A DNA stretch of 64,000 bases from Eulemur rufifrons (lineage: Eukaryota; Chordata; Mammalia; Primates; Lemuridae). The notes under the pieces are model-generated. The model made no database searches. It was not told the DNA's origin and was given only the letters and a program-made list of their open reading frames with translations. Positions 26,121-41,900 of this stretch are shown one piece after another. A program made the position numbers and the translations under genes. Positions within the stretch are counted from its first letter, which is position 1, and each line of letters begins with the position of its first letter. Location: NCBI RefSeq assembly GCF_041146395.1, contig NC_090984.1, positions 80,053,114 to 80,117,113 on the forward strand, written 5' to 3'.

Positions 26121-26295
26121 CCTTGCTATTCAAAGTATTAATGTAATCCTTGAATCAACGGCATCAGCAGCACCTGGGAGCTTGCTGGAAATGCAGGATT
26201 TCAGGCCCGGTTTCAGCCCTATTTTATCACAATCAACACTTTAATAAGAGTCCCAGGTAATTTATATGCACATTAAAGTTTGAGAAACCTAGATA
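26121..26295 (-). mobile_element. MER5A-like hAT-Charlie MITE
   Basis: The segment reads 'TCCTTGCTATTCAAAGTATT', 'GCATCAGCAGCACCTGGGAG', 'GAAATGCAGGATTTCAGGCC', 'AATAAGAGTCCCAGGTAATT' and ends 'GCACATTAAAGTTTGAGAAA'. This is the ordered core of MER5A, a ~190-bp non-autonomous hAT-Charlie element found across eutherians. It encodes nothing. Confidence 0.8.
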
Positions 26296-28035
26296 GAATC
26301 TAATTGTAGAAACAAAGCAAAAGCAATTCCAAATTCAAAAACAAAAATTTTTAAGTTCTTTGCCTCATCACACATTCTGATTATATATCAACAAAAATAT
26401 GAAATTGCAACTGGGTAGTTAAATGCCAATTAAATACAAATTTTAATATCACTAATTTAGATTTTAAAAATTTGTTAAAAGATTTTATAAAGCATTATGT
26501 AAAGAAAGTGTAAAGACAGAATTGAATTGTGAGGTGTTACTATGCCGGTTCTTTAGGTTATTGTTTCTAAGGAAGCTAGACAACTCAATTTTCTTACCCT
26601 CTATGGGTGAATGGTGCTGTATCTAGAATCAGTGGAAAGCATTTCACTCCGTACATAATTTTCTCCATTATGTTTTGTTCTTCATTTTCATAATCATAGT
26701 CCTCTTATTAATTTCACTTTACCTAATTAAATGTATTTTACTACTTATAAAACTTTAGTCAATAATGTATTTTCAAAAATCTTGTTTCCAAGGAGAAGAT
26801 TCCTGAGGAACATTATCCAGTTATTTATTTGAGTATCAAATAAAAGAGAATAGAATAACAGTCGACGTTGCAATGTTGCCAACCATTGATGTAAAAAAGA
26901 CTTAGCTGGGACTTTTGCAATTGTCTCATGAGAAACAGAACACACCTGCAAATATTCTGATAATGTGAGTGGCCACTTTATTATTTCTCTTTGTTGTCTT
27001 TAGATCTGAAAATGTTATCTATAAGTTTTATCTATACTCTAATTATTAGACTACCGTGTTCTTGGCTGAGGAGGGGTGTCATAATTACTGTAACTAGTTT
27101 GAAGGCCAGGACTGGGACTATTTGGAACAAGTCATTGGATGGACAATTTATACAGGCTTAATAATCACCTCTGCCATCATTTACCATGAACTTTATTTTA
27201 TACATATTGTAATCAGCATTCAGAATGGCTGTGTATCTCTGTCTTTTCTTTTCTCCCTTCACAGTCATCATGACCTCTCTAAAGAGTTCAAGGATGCAAG
27301 GCCTGGGCTCCTTGTTGCTCCCATAATTGCAGTCGTTCCTCAGTGTATCTCCTGATCTGTGACTGTGTCCTATTGATAAAGAAGGGATTACCATCTTTTG
27401 AATTTTACTCACCTACTACCTGTGGATCAAGGCAATAAATACTAGCTCCATCTATTGGTGGCTAGGCATGTTCTTCCTTATTTCTACATGGCCTCTTCTT
27501 TGAGAGTTTGATTGTTCTTGATCAACTCAGTCCCTCTCAGTGTATTCGTGTAATTGCTCACAGAACATTTACCCCACTGGATATCTGTTAACTACCATAC
27601 TGTTTACTTCCTGAGCACAATTTTTTGGAGAGAGGCTCTCCCTTGTGTGTTTGCATTGCATCTTATCACCAGAGAACATGGCAACCATCCTGGTCTTTGC
27701 TCCTTGTTACATCTATGCCTTTGTGAATTACAGCAAATTGAATCCCTAGCAATTAGAAGGATTTTTTCTACAGTATCCTCTCCCTGGTAGCCTTTACATG
27801 CCTCACTGTGGGGACTCTCTTTGTGCTGAGAAGAAAAATATCTTTCTACATGGGGTGTTCCTTTTCACTGATGGATTTTTTGTATGCTAAGAAATATATT
27901 GCCATCCTTGTTCCTTGGTTCTTGCCTCTGTCCACAATCTAATATTTATATTATTTTCTATTATTTATAACAATAAACTATAAATAACACAAGTGCACAA
28001 ATGTCTTCATTGTCTCTCTGATGTGTTACTACCAT
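26296..28035. other. Unassigned DNA
   Basis: About 1.7 kb without a recognised repeat. The part at 27060-27900 looks less AT-rich than its surroundings and has frames of 77-84 codons and a pyrimidine tract ending in CAG at about 27265, but no protein similarity that I can recognise. Confidence 0.4.
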
Positions 28036-28047
28036 AAAAGAATTTTG

Positions 28048-28387
28048 GGCCGGGCGCGGTGGCTCACGCCTGTAATCCTAGCACTCTGGGAGGCCGAGGC
28101 GGGTGGATTGCTCAAGGTCAGGAGTTCGAGACCAGCCTGAGCGAGACCCCGTCTCTACTAAAAATAGAAAGACATTATATGGACACCTAAAAATCTATAT
28201 AGAAAAAATTAGCCGGGCATAGTGGCGCATGCCTGTAGTCCCAGCTACTCGGGAGGCTGAGGCAGTAGGATCGCTTAAGCCCAGGAGTTTGAGGTTGCTG
28301 TGAGCTAAGCTGACGCCACGGCACTCACTCTAGCCTGGGCAACAAAGTGAGACTCTGTCTCAACAAAAAAAAAAAAAAAAAAAAAAA
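28048..28387 (+). mobile_element. Alu, lemur type, full length
   Basis: A complete dimeric Alu starting GGCCGGGCGCGGTGGCTCAC, with left-monomer Pol III box B 'GTTCGAGACC', a long middle A-rich linker 'GGACACCTAAAAATCTATAT', a right monomer with 'GAGGTTGCTGTGAGCTAAGC', and a 3' poly-A. It is flanked by an AAAAGAATTTTGG direct repeat (28036-28048, overlapping the first Alu base, and 28384-28396), the target-site duplication made by L1-mediated retroposition. The extended linker and right-monomer form point to Malagasy strepsirrhines. Confidence 0.95.
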
Positions 28388-28573
28388 GAATTTTGGAAAA
28401 TTGGCAAAAATTTAAGATTTATTGCATCTAGGTGGTGAGTGTATGGATGTTTGGCATACTGTCTTTACTTTTCTGAAAGTTTAAATTATTTTATTATTTC
28501 ATAATAATATTAGTTTTAACATATAACTTTGGTTTGTTCAAATAATTTTAAGGATTAAAGATGCAGAAGAATG

Positions 28574-30100
28574 CATTAATTCTTTTCCTTTGGATACATA
28601 CCCAGTAGCGGCATTGCTGGATTGAATGATAAGTCTACTTTTAGTTCTTTGAGAAATCTCCACACTGTTTTCCATGGAGGTTTTATTAATTTGCAGTTTT
28701 ATCAACAGTGTATAAGTGTCCCTGTATCTCTGCATCTACCATAGCATCTGTTGTTTTTGGACTTTTTAATAAAAGCCATTCTGACAGGGGTAAGGTGATA
28801 TGATATCTCATTGTGGTTTTAGTTTGTATTTCCCTGATGATTAGTGATGTTGAACATTTTTTCATATGTTTGTTGGTCATTTGTCTATCTTCTTTTGAAA
28901 AACATATGTTTATGTCTTTTGCCCACTTTTTAAGGAGGTTGTTTGTTCTTTTCTTGCTGATTTGTTTGAGTTCTTTGTAGATTCTAGATATTAGCCCTTT
29001 ACTGGATGTATAGTTTGCAAATATTTTCTCCCATTCTGTAGGTTATCTATTTGCTCTGTTGTTAATTTCCTTTGCTGTGCAGAAGCTTTCTGATTTAATC
29101 AAATCTCATTTATTTATTTTTGTTTTGTTGCTGTAATTGCGTTTAGGTTCTAAGTCATAAATTCTTTGCCTAGGCAGGATATCTAGAAGAGTTTTTCTTA
29201 TATTTTCTTCTAGAATTTTTATAGTTTCATACCTTATATTGAAGTGGTTTATACTGGAAGTCCTAGCCAGAGCAATCAGGCAACAGAAAGAAACAAAGTG
29301 TTATCCAAATTGAGAAAGAGGAGGTCAAACTATTGCTTTTCACTGATGATATTATTTTGTATCTAGAAAATCACAAAGACTCCACCAAAAGACTACTAGA
29401 ATTGATAAATAAATTCACCATTCTTAGATTATAAAATCAATGTCCACAAATCAATAGCATTTCTATATACCAATAACTTTCAAGCTGAGAGTCAAATCAA
29501 ATACTAAATACCACTTACAACAGCTAAAAAGAAAATATTAATAAATACTTAGGAATATACTTAACCAAGGAGGTAAAAGATCCCTGCAAGGAGAACTATG
29601 AAATACTGATGAAAGAAATCACAGATGACACAAACAAATGGAAAAATATATCATGCTCATGAATTGTTAAAATCAACATTGTTAAAATGTCCATAGAGCC
29701 CACAGGGATTTATAGATTCAGTACAATCCCCATCAAAGTACCACTGTCATATTTCACAGACCTAGAAAAAATATTTCTATGCTTCGTTTGGAACCAAAAA
29801 AGAACCCAAATAGCCATAGAAATCTGGAGGCCTCTTATTACCAGAAGTCAAACTATACTACAAGGGTATAGTAGCCAAAACAGCATGGTATTGGTACCAA
29901 AATGGAGACATAGACCAGCAGAACAGAACAGAGAACCCAGATATAAAACCATCTACCTACAACCAACTGATCTTCAACAAGCAGACAACATACACTGGGG
30001 AAAGAAGCCCTATTCAATAAATGGTGCTGGAAAAATTAGACAGTGGCATGCAGAAGAATGAAGCAGGACTCCTATCTCTCACTGTTTACAAAAATACCCT
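28574..30100. mobile_element. L1 ORF2 copy with internal inversion
   Basis: Left part (about 28574-29250) is L1 ORF2 in antisense, covering the region after RT up to the C-terminal domain. Right part (about 29255-30100) is L1 ORF2 in sense, running from just before the RT catalytic box (read as FTDD near 29336-29352) through 'GGAAATACTGATGAAAGAAA'-like sequence to 'CAGAAGAATGAAGCAGGACT'. In an intact L1 the end of the right part lies only about 45 bp upstream of the start of the left part. So both are likely one insertion whose 5' half was inverted, as in twin priming. The 3' UTR and tail are missing. Multiple stops. Confidence 0.75.
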
Positions 30101-31261
30101 TCACATTTGTTAAAGCTTTATGCCAGGATGCCCCATGGAGGCTTAGGAGTCCTTTCAACTATCATACCCTTTATAACTGATGCACTTATCCTTTCTCAGA
30201 TACATTTGAGGGGAAAATTTGGATAATATGTTATTACTTTAGTTTTATTCTTCCTTGCACTCAATCTGACTAAAGTAATTTTGCAAAATGGAACACAGTG
30301 ATAATAAGAAAGGACTTGTTCCTATCTCTAGAGCTATTCAACATGTGAACCACTTTAGAGCAATGTCACATTATAAACTATGAAGGTACATAATTTCCCA
30401 AGGAATTTTGGAAGAAAAACAGTCATTAGGAAGTGGTGTTTGGAGTCTGTCTTGACTCAGCATAACAGATAATTTTTAGCCATAATGCATTGGGTGTGTT
30501 GAGGCTTAGAATTATGTTATTGTCTTTTCAAATAAACCTGCAAATAAGACCTTTTTAAATAAATTAGCCAGTACTTGTTCCCAATTTATAGACAATAAAT
30601 CAAGTTCACATTTTAGGGACTGTGAATTTAAGAGTCTATGAGTGCCTGTTTCGCATTGCTTCACTAAAATTTTAATAATTAAATTTGAAAATAAATACCA
30701 CTTAAAGGCAAGAAAATAGCTTCTAGTTATTTTATAATCATTGCTATTAAAACATTTTTAAATAATGCTTTACTTTATTGTTTATTTTCTATGGTTTCCA
30801 AAAGAATTATTTTTAGCTACCCCTACCACTTTTTCAGAAAAGACACAATTATTTCTCAAGGATGCATGTTAGCATCTGAGAGCCTCAATAATATTCATAA
30901 AGTGAATATTAAAGGCAAATTTTTATTTATGATTATCCTGAATAAAAAAGAACATTATGACTTCCATGCCAATTGTCCAGCTTCACTTCCTAAAAGCACA
31001 TATATATATCATCCAATAAATATACACAATATGCACACATATATACACATACATTTTAATGTTGTGATTTCAAATTGGACAACCAAGGAACAAAGGGAAA
31101 TATCCTAACGAAGACTGTTTGCTATTTTGCACTCTTCCATGTGTTTTAAATTCCAGTCATGAGTCTCTTTTTAAAAATCTATATCATATATATCCACAAT
31201 AAAGCTGAATCAACCTTTCATTTAGTAGGCAGACATCTCTAGCCCCCAGGTTTCTGGACAC
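30101..31261. other. Unassigned AT-rich DNA
   Basis: No named repeat or gene. A 105-codon frame at 30791-31108 crosses AT-rich sequence with a (TA)-rich patch and lacks any motif. Confidence 0.4.
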
Positions 31262-31279
31262 AGAAGAGGCTTTAACACT

Positions 31280-31610
31280 GGCCGGGTGTGATAGCTCACA
31301 CCTGTAATCCTAGCACTCTGGGAGGCCGAGGCGGGAGGATTGCTTGAGGTCAGGAGTTCGAGACCAGCCTAAGCAAGAGCAAGACCCCGTCTCTACTAAA
31401 AATAGAAAGAAATTATCTGGACAACTAAAAATATATAGAAATAATTAGTTGGGCATGGTGGCGCATGCCTGTAGTCCCAGCTACTCGAGAGGCTGAGGCA
31501 GCAGGATTGCTTGAGCCCAGGAGTTTGAGGTTGCTGTGAGCGAGGCTGACACCACGGCATTCTTGCCAGGGCAACAGAGCAAGACTCTGTCCCCCCACCC
31601 CCCCAAAAAA
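31280..31610 (+). mobile_element. Alu, lemur type, full length
   Basis: Complete Alu starting GGCCGGGTGTGATAGCTCAC, with the same long linker (GGACAACTAAAAATATATAG) and 'GTTGCTGTGAGCGAGGC' right monomer as the other two. The 3' end is unusual: a C-rich run (31591-31604) comes before a very short A tail. A perfect 17-bp target-site duplication AGAAGAGGCTTTAACAC flanks it (31262-31278 and 31611-31627). Confidence 0.95.
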
Positions 31611-31627
31611 AGAAGAGGCTTTAACAC

Positions 31628-33261
31628 ATTATTTTTTTCCACTTTACACACACTATTCTTTCCCCCAATCCCATTTTCTATTCCCTTATTGTCTGAATAA
31701 CAATACTTTTATTTTTTTCTTTTGATAGAACATTATAATATCCTATTTCCAGAAATAATACTGCAACATTTTCAAAGTGGTATTTACTTATGATTCCTTG
31801 ATCTCTGCAACTAAACTATGTTTAAGGAGGTTGAATCTGTTTTTTAGTCTTTAAAATCAGCCCCCAAGGAAATTCATGCACAGAGAAATTCAGTTGTGAT
31901 AACCGACAATACTTATTCAGTTATAATAAGTATTTTTTACTCCTTTTGTAAATGAATACTTCAGCTTCAGTTTGATTCAATTTATCAGCCTAAATAAAAG
32001 AGCAATTTTCTATTTCTCACCTTCATTATTAGATTATATATTTTTGTTAGGTTCAAGTGCTGAATGCCAAATCCATTCAATGAGGATAAGATAGATTTAT
32101 CATATTCATATTAATGTACTTACATCTAATGAGAATACAAACAGATGTTTTGCCTTTAACATAAATTGAGGAAACTTCATTGTGGTCAATATAATCTTTA
32201 GATACGCTGAGCAAATTTGCTTGTATTGGTGGGAAAGATCACCTATTGAAAACCACAATATAAGGAACAAAGAGTAATCATATTCTTGCCTAATCAGAAA
32301 AGAAACAGAGAAAGGCAATCTTTCAAGTAGTCTTCAAGCCCATGAAATTTTATTATGAAAAACAAATAAAGCAAAACAAAAATCTAGTATTTTTCATTTC
32401 AACTATACATAGACTTCAAATGAAAGGGTGGATGTCATAGTACAAATACCTGAGATTTCTAATATCCTGACAAATGAAGAATGATATAAATTTTAATGGA
32501 TTATTCAATATATTACCAAATTTTAGCTGAGTATGTGTGGATTTGATGCCCTTCAAATCTTTCCAGCTCCTCCAATTGCTGAGTCTATCAATATATCACC
32601 CTTCATTGTTTGATGGGTTTGTAACTGCAAAACATTGTTCCATCATGCAAAATATAAATAGCCTTCAAAAAACTTGATGAAGCTAGGAATGTTTTATCTA
32701 GTTTCATTTTACAGAACTGGAGGAAAAAAACAATCCTAAGATTTTGCAGTGCTTGGGTTTCCTTTTTTCCCCCTTGTATAACAGTAATTTCATTTTTAAA
32801 ATAAAAACTGTCATTAGATAACTTTTTACATCTCAGTGGTTTTGTGTAGCTTTGAGCAATGTAAAATATGTTCTCTTCCCTTGAGGTTGTCTGATATAAG
32901 TGAATTTGTGGTGGTATAAATATATTAAAGGGAATGGATGCTTCACTGTTTAAATCACTAACATCAACACTTTTCTATAAGAAGAGAACAAATAGAACAA
33001 AAAACAGAGAAATTTTACCTTCATATTACATGTAAATTGTTCTTGTTAGACAAATAAAAATGCACACCAGAAAAGCAGGCTCATTGACATAATAGCCCTA
33101 CTTAATGAAAATATAACACAAAAGAAGATGATAATATTAATTGGTAAATCTGCAGTCCAGTGAAAGTATATAAAAGTAGAAATATATAAGCTCATTATAC
33201 ATTAGAAAAGAAAGAATAATGCCTTCTATTTGAAATAATTTACCTTTTTCTCTCAAAATTT
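31628..33261. other. Unassigned AT-rich DNA
   Basis: I see no gene or recognisable repeat in this 1.6 kb. Confidence 0.4.
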
Positions 33262-37725
<4,464 letters not shown>

Positions 37726-37952
37726 CTTATAGGTCCATATTGTCACCTATTTTATGTTTTCTCTATGAAATCCATATTATTTGCATCGGTTTACAACATG
37801 TATGCCTAATACTTTTAGGAATGTATTAAAAGTAAAGCATGCAGAGTGAAACAATTTAATACTTTACTGGACTATGAGAATCTCTCTAGTTTTAATTAGT
37901 GGTCTAGTGCTCCCAACTAGGAATGTATGCAGTTGTCTGCCAGAAACCATCT
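37726..37952 (+). repeat. Left arm of a ~220-bp inverted repeat
   Basis: This 227-bp block (starting CTTATAGGTCCATATTGTCA) recurs in reverse complement at 39788-40006. My hand alignment gives 12 substitutions over about 219 aligned positions plus one 8-bp difference near the inner end, where this arm has an extra TAGTGGTC-like unit. Both edges are sharp. The outer edge coincides with the 5' end of the L1 at 33262-37725. The unit matches no family that I recognise and has no coding frame. Confidence 0.9.
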
Positions 37953-38640
37953 AATATTTTAGAGAGGAAAAAATTCTCTTTAAATATTTGTTTAGGTAAT
38001 AACTCAAATAATGCTCGATTTTTTGCTCTATTTTTAAATCATGCCTTGTAATTCAGATAATGTGGCCTGAAAGAAAGAAGCAATGTCTACACGCAAACAA
38101 ACATCGGATGGAAAATAATCACTCCAAATGCCTAAACATATGACCCATATAACAGTTATATGACGTCAGTGGAAAAAGGATTAAAAGGAGTTGTAAAAAT
38201 GATTTAGTTATGGTATATGAATTGAGGCACACAGATACATAAACAGTGTTTCTCAACTTTTAAGAAAAATATCACCCCCTAAGGAGCCTTCTAGACCTAC
38301 TTTTTCTAATCATTTCTTTCCTTCCATGGAATTTTAATACCACAGATTTATTGTATGTTTGTTTATGCATGGTAGCCCTTTGGAGGGCCACAAACTATTA
38401 TAATATCTAAGATACCACCTCCTAAGGAAAAATGTTCACACTCTTGGGGATAGTATCATCCCTGCTGACAACCCATAATATAGACCATAGTGGAAGGAAG
38501 CTTAATATGCTATTGTTCAAAACCCTCTGTTTTACTGATAAGGAACCTGGGAAGCAGAGAAGGAAATTGATTTGCCTAAAAGGATACATATTAATAGGCA
38601 TTATGGAGAAAACAAAAGAAATAGAAGTCATAGAATTGGC
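37953..38640. other. Inverted-repeat spacer, left part: old MIR and unassigned DNA
   Basis: A MIR-like core is seen at 38515-38600 ('GATAAGGAACCTGGGAAGCA', then 'GGAAATTGATTTGCCTAAAA'). A 'CAGTGTTTCTCAACTTTTAA' motif at 38247-38266 looks like a hAT-type terminus, but I did not find a matching far end with confidence. The rest is unassigned. Confidence 0.4.
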
Positions 38641-38647
38641 CAATTTG

Positions 38648-39090
38648 GGTTTTTTTTTTTTTTTTTTTATTTCATCTTGTTATGGGGGATACAGAATTGC
38701 AGGTTACATACGTTGCTCCTGTACCGCCTTTCCCCCCAAGTCAGAGCTCCAGGCGTGTCTGTTCCCCACGTCGTGCGCATTGCACCCATCATGTAGGTAT
38801 ATATCCCTCCCTTCCCCACCCCCCCCTTCCCGAGTCAGCATCTTCAAGTGTTACCACTCCCCAAATGGTGCGCAATGCACTCATTGTGTAGGCATACCCC
38901 CATCCCCTCCCCCATCCCCCACCTCAGTCTGATATGCAATTGGTGTCGTTCCCAGATGTGAATTTAGGTGATGATCAGGGAAACCAATTTTCTGGTGAGT
39001 GCATGTGATGCTTGTTTTTCCATTCTTGGGATACTTCACTTAATATAATGGGGTCCAACTCTCCAGGAGAACCATAGAGATGTCATATTA
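38648..39090 (-). mobile_element. Young strepsirrhine L1 3' end, antisense
   Basis: Minus-strand L1, heavily 5'-truncated: poly-A seen as poly-T at 38649-38668, G-rich 3' UTR to about 38985, and only the last ~35 codons of ORF2. The 8-bp direct repeat CCAATTTG flanks it (38640-38647 and 39091-39098), a plausible target-site duplication. It lies in the spacer of the inverted repeat and is close in sequence to 7893-8222. Frames called across it are C-rich shadows of the 3' UTR. Confidence 0.85.
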
Positions 39091-39098
39091 CCAATTTG

Positions 39099-39787
39099 TT
39101 TTTATATGCAATTAATATTGATCGAGTTTCCTTTCCCACAGTGCTGCTGGGAAAAACCCATCACACCTGAGTAATGACTAAGTGATGATGTAACTTCAGT
39201 ACACTCAAGATATTACAACTTAATCTGATATTATCATACAGCCAGATGTTACATTATTTGATAATTTATAAACTGTTATATTTATGATAGTTTATAATAG
39301 ACAAAGATCCTTTAGAAAAGAATTCAGCCACAGAGACTTTAAAATTCCAATAGAAAGCAAGGCTTGTTTAAAGGTCAATCACTCGCATACTCTTGGTATT
39401 TTCCCAGAGTTAGAGCTTGTTCAACAAAGTAAAGAGTTCACAACTGTCAGATGCTGGCATTTCGAAGGGTAAAAGACATCTTTATGAAATAGGACAAAAT
39501 TTCTTCATGTAAAACAATGTATTAAATATCACCTAGAAAAAGGTATTAAAATTTTTTCTTTCAACTAGTTTATGAAAAGTATGTCCTTAGAGTGATAAAA
39601 TAAAAATGATAGTCATAATCAGAAAGACTTCTATCTTAAAATTAATGTCTTCATTTTTCTGATGTAAATGATTACAAACTATTTAGCAGAAGATTATTTT
39701 ATGATCACAGCAATAAATAATACACTGTGATTAGATCCCAGTGTGTAAAGAGAGCAAATATAAGCCATTTTCCTTGGTCATAGGGAA
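39099..39787. other. Inverted-repeat spacer, right part: unassigned
   Basis: No gene or named repeat recognised. A 62-codon frame at 39284-39472 has no motif. Confidence 0.4.
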
Positions 39788-40006
39788 AGATGTTTTCTGG
39801 CAGACAACTGCATATATTCCTAGTTGGGAGCACTAATTAAAACTAGAGAGATTCTCTTAGTCCAGTAAGGTATTAAATTGTTTCATTCTGCATGCTTTAC
39901 TTTTAATACATTCCTAAAAGTATGAGGCATACATGTTGTAAAGCAATACAAATAATATGGATCTCATAGAGAAAATATAAAAAAGGTGACAATATGGACC
40001 TATAAG
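39788..40006 (-). repeat. Right arm of the ~220-bp inverted repeat
   Basis: Reverse complement of 37726-37952. It lacks the 8-bp extra unit of the left arm. The homology stops abruptly at both edges (CATCT on the inner side, CTTATAG on the outer side in the arm's own orientation), and the flanks beyond do not match. Confidence 0.9.
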
Positions 40007-40475
40007 AACTTAAAGCAGGTATTTAAAATTTGAAGAAGAAAAACTAGCAGTTATGTCCTTACTGTGGGCCAATGTGGTGTTAACATTTATTACCCTGGAA
40101 AACATACCTTTCACTCTATGCAATCCACCTACCCTAAGTGTGTCTCAAGGCCACTAAACTCAAACAAACCTCTCTTCAATTCCATTCATATGGATATCTT
40201 AGGACTCTGTCCCCCTTTTTTTTTTTTAATGCTAGCCTTGCTCCTAAACCAATTTTGATTATACCTAATCCCTGACTCCTAACTTATATATTGTGGTTCT
40301 CTTACTATATTTTTCTGGCTGCACCATCAAGCCTACTAGATTTTTTGCTTAATATTTTATTTCTAGGCATCATCTAGACTACAACATCTTCACCCTAAGA
40401 CCAGGCTCCATAATTCTCAAACTGACTTATAGGCTGGTGCTGTAGCTGAGATTTCCCTATAGAAATCAGACATTT
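40007..40475. other. Unassigned DNA
   Basis: No gene or named repeat recognised; poly-T run at 40218-40228. Confidence 0.4.
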
Positions 40476-40479
40476 ATTC

Positions 40480-41110
40480 CTTCATTTATACTTCCATTCA
40501 CTCAAAAGCATTTATTGAATAGTCTAAATAGGCAGAGAACTCTTCTAGACTTGGAGACATAATGGTAAGTAGGAATGAGTGGTTCTTTATATACCTTACA
40601 TTGTGTTAAGATGAAAGACATGAAATAGATCACTGCATAATTTAAAGAATTAATTATTCCATTATAATTTTGATAAATACTACAAATGAATTTAGAGAGC
40701 ATTCATATTACATAACTAAAAACTTGCTCCAGGCTGGTGAATCAAAGACTTCCCTGAATAAATAACATTTAAGCTGAGACTGAAAAACTATAGATGTTTA
40801 CTTTTCAAAGAGTAAGGGAAAAAGCATTACAGAGTGAACACACAGGCAGAGGACCTAAGACAGGGAGGAGCCTAGCTCATAAGAGGAAGTATGAGATAAC
40901 AAGTACGTACATCAAGCTGTAAGGGAGCATGGGTAGAGGTATCGGTGATGTACGTAGGTAGATGCCACATTATATAGCAAAATTTTAAGCATTTTGAGTA
41001 TTATTCTGAGAGCTTTGGGAAGGCATAAATGACTTAAGTTGTGAAATTACAGGAGCATATTTGGGCTTCATAATTACTTTTCAATAAAGAGTATGGAGTA
41101 TGAATTGGGG
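40480..41110 (-). repeat. Ancient L2 LINE remnant, antisense
   Basis: Antisense L2 3' region in order: 'AAAAGCATTTATTGAATAGT', 'GACTTCCCTGAATAAATAAC' with 'ATTTAAGCTGAGACTGAAAA', 'AGTGAACACACAGGCAGAGG', 'GGAGCCTAGCTCATAAGAGG', 'GAGTATTATTCTGAGAGCTT' and 'TTGTGAAATTACAGGAGCAT'. These correspond to successive blocks of the L2 3' end read backwards. Highly diverged. Confidence 0.6.
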
Positions 41111-41129
41111 AGCATAAAAGGGGCTACTA

Positions 41130-41900
41130 AAATCAATTAGATCAAAAGACACAAGCAGCATAGTTAAAAGGCAACCTACAGAATGGGAGAAAATACCTGT
41201 ACATCATGTATGTGATGAAAGGTTAATATCTAGAACATATAAAGAACACCTACCACTCAAAAAATCAAATAACCTACATATGGTAGTAACATTTATCAGG
41301 TGTTGGGCAGGCAGGAAGAGGGGATGGGTATATTCACACCTAATGGGTATGGTACGCACCATCTGGAGGATGGAAACACCTGTAGCTCTGACTCAAGTGG
41401 GCAAAGGCAATATATGTAACCTAAATATTTGCACTCCTATAACACTGTGAAATTATATATACATAAAAATGGGCAAAGACCTTGAATAGACATTTCTTCA
41501 ATGATGATATACAGATAGCCAAAAAACATATCAAAAGATGCTCAAAGTCACTAATCACCATGAAATACAAATCAAACCCACAATGTGATATTACCTCACA
41601 CCAGTTAGGGTTGCTTCTATCAAAGAAACAAAAACAAAATAAGAAACAGAATATAACAAGTTATGGAAAACATGAGGAAAAATGGAAACCTTGTGCAATA
41701 TTATAATTGTAAAATGGTATAAGTGCTATGGAAAATAGTATGGAGGAAAATTAAAAAATAAAATTAAAAATAGAACTACTAGATGATCTAACAATTCAAT
41801 TTCTGAGTATATATCCAAAATATTTAAAGCAGAGTCTCAAGGAAATATTTATATACCCACAGTTCATAGCACACTATTCACAATAGTCAAGAAGTAAATA
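41130..41900 (+). mobile_element. Older L1 ORF2 C-terminal fragment, sense, split by a younger L1 tail
   Basis: Sense L1 ORF2: 'GGCAACCTACAGAATGGGAG' (41170), then after the insertion at 41275-41467 'AAATGGGCAAAGACCTTGAA', 'CATCAAAAGATGCTCAAAGT'-type sequence, 'TATTACCTCACACCAGTTAG' and 'CAATTCAATTTCTGAGTATA'. Many stops. The interruption falls exactly where the L1 consensus would read on without a gap. Confidence 0.75.
41275..41467 (+). mobile_element. Strepsirrhine L1 3' UTR, nested in older L1
   Basis: A 5'-truncated copy of about 190 bp consisting only of L1 3' UTR: 'ACATATGGTAGTAACATTTA', the G-rich 'GGCAGGCAGGAAGAGGGGAT', 'CCATCTGGAGGATGGAAACA', 'CTGTAGCTCTGACTCAAGTG' and 'ACCTAAATATTTGCACTCCT'. 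It matches the antisense 3' UTR at 18395-18595. No clear target-site duplication and almost no A tail. Confidence 0.8.

Noticed and set aside
38432..38932. 166-codon plus-strand frame with proline/serine-rich end
   Set aside because: The second half is the antisense strand of a young L1 3' UTR and poly-A tail (38648-39090); the first half lies in MIR/unassigned DNA.
37726..40006. Inverted repeat interpreted as a 2.3-kb foldback transposon
   Set aside because: The interior contains unrelated old repeats and an L1, and I see no target-site duplication at the outer edges, so a transposon with ~220-bp termini is not supported.
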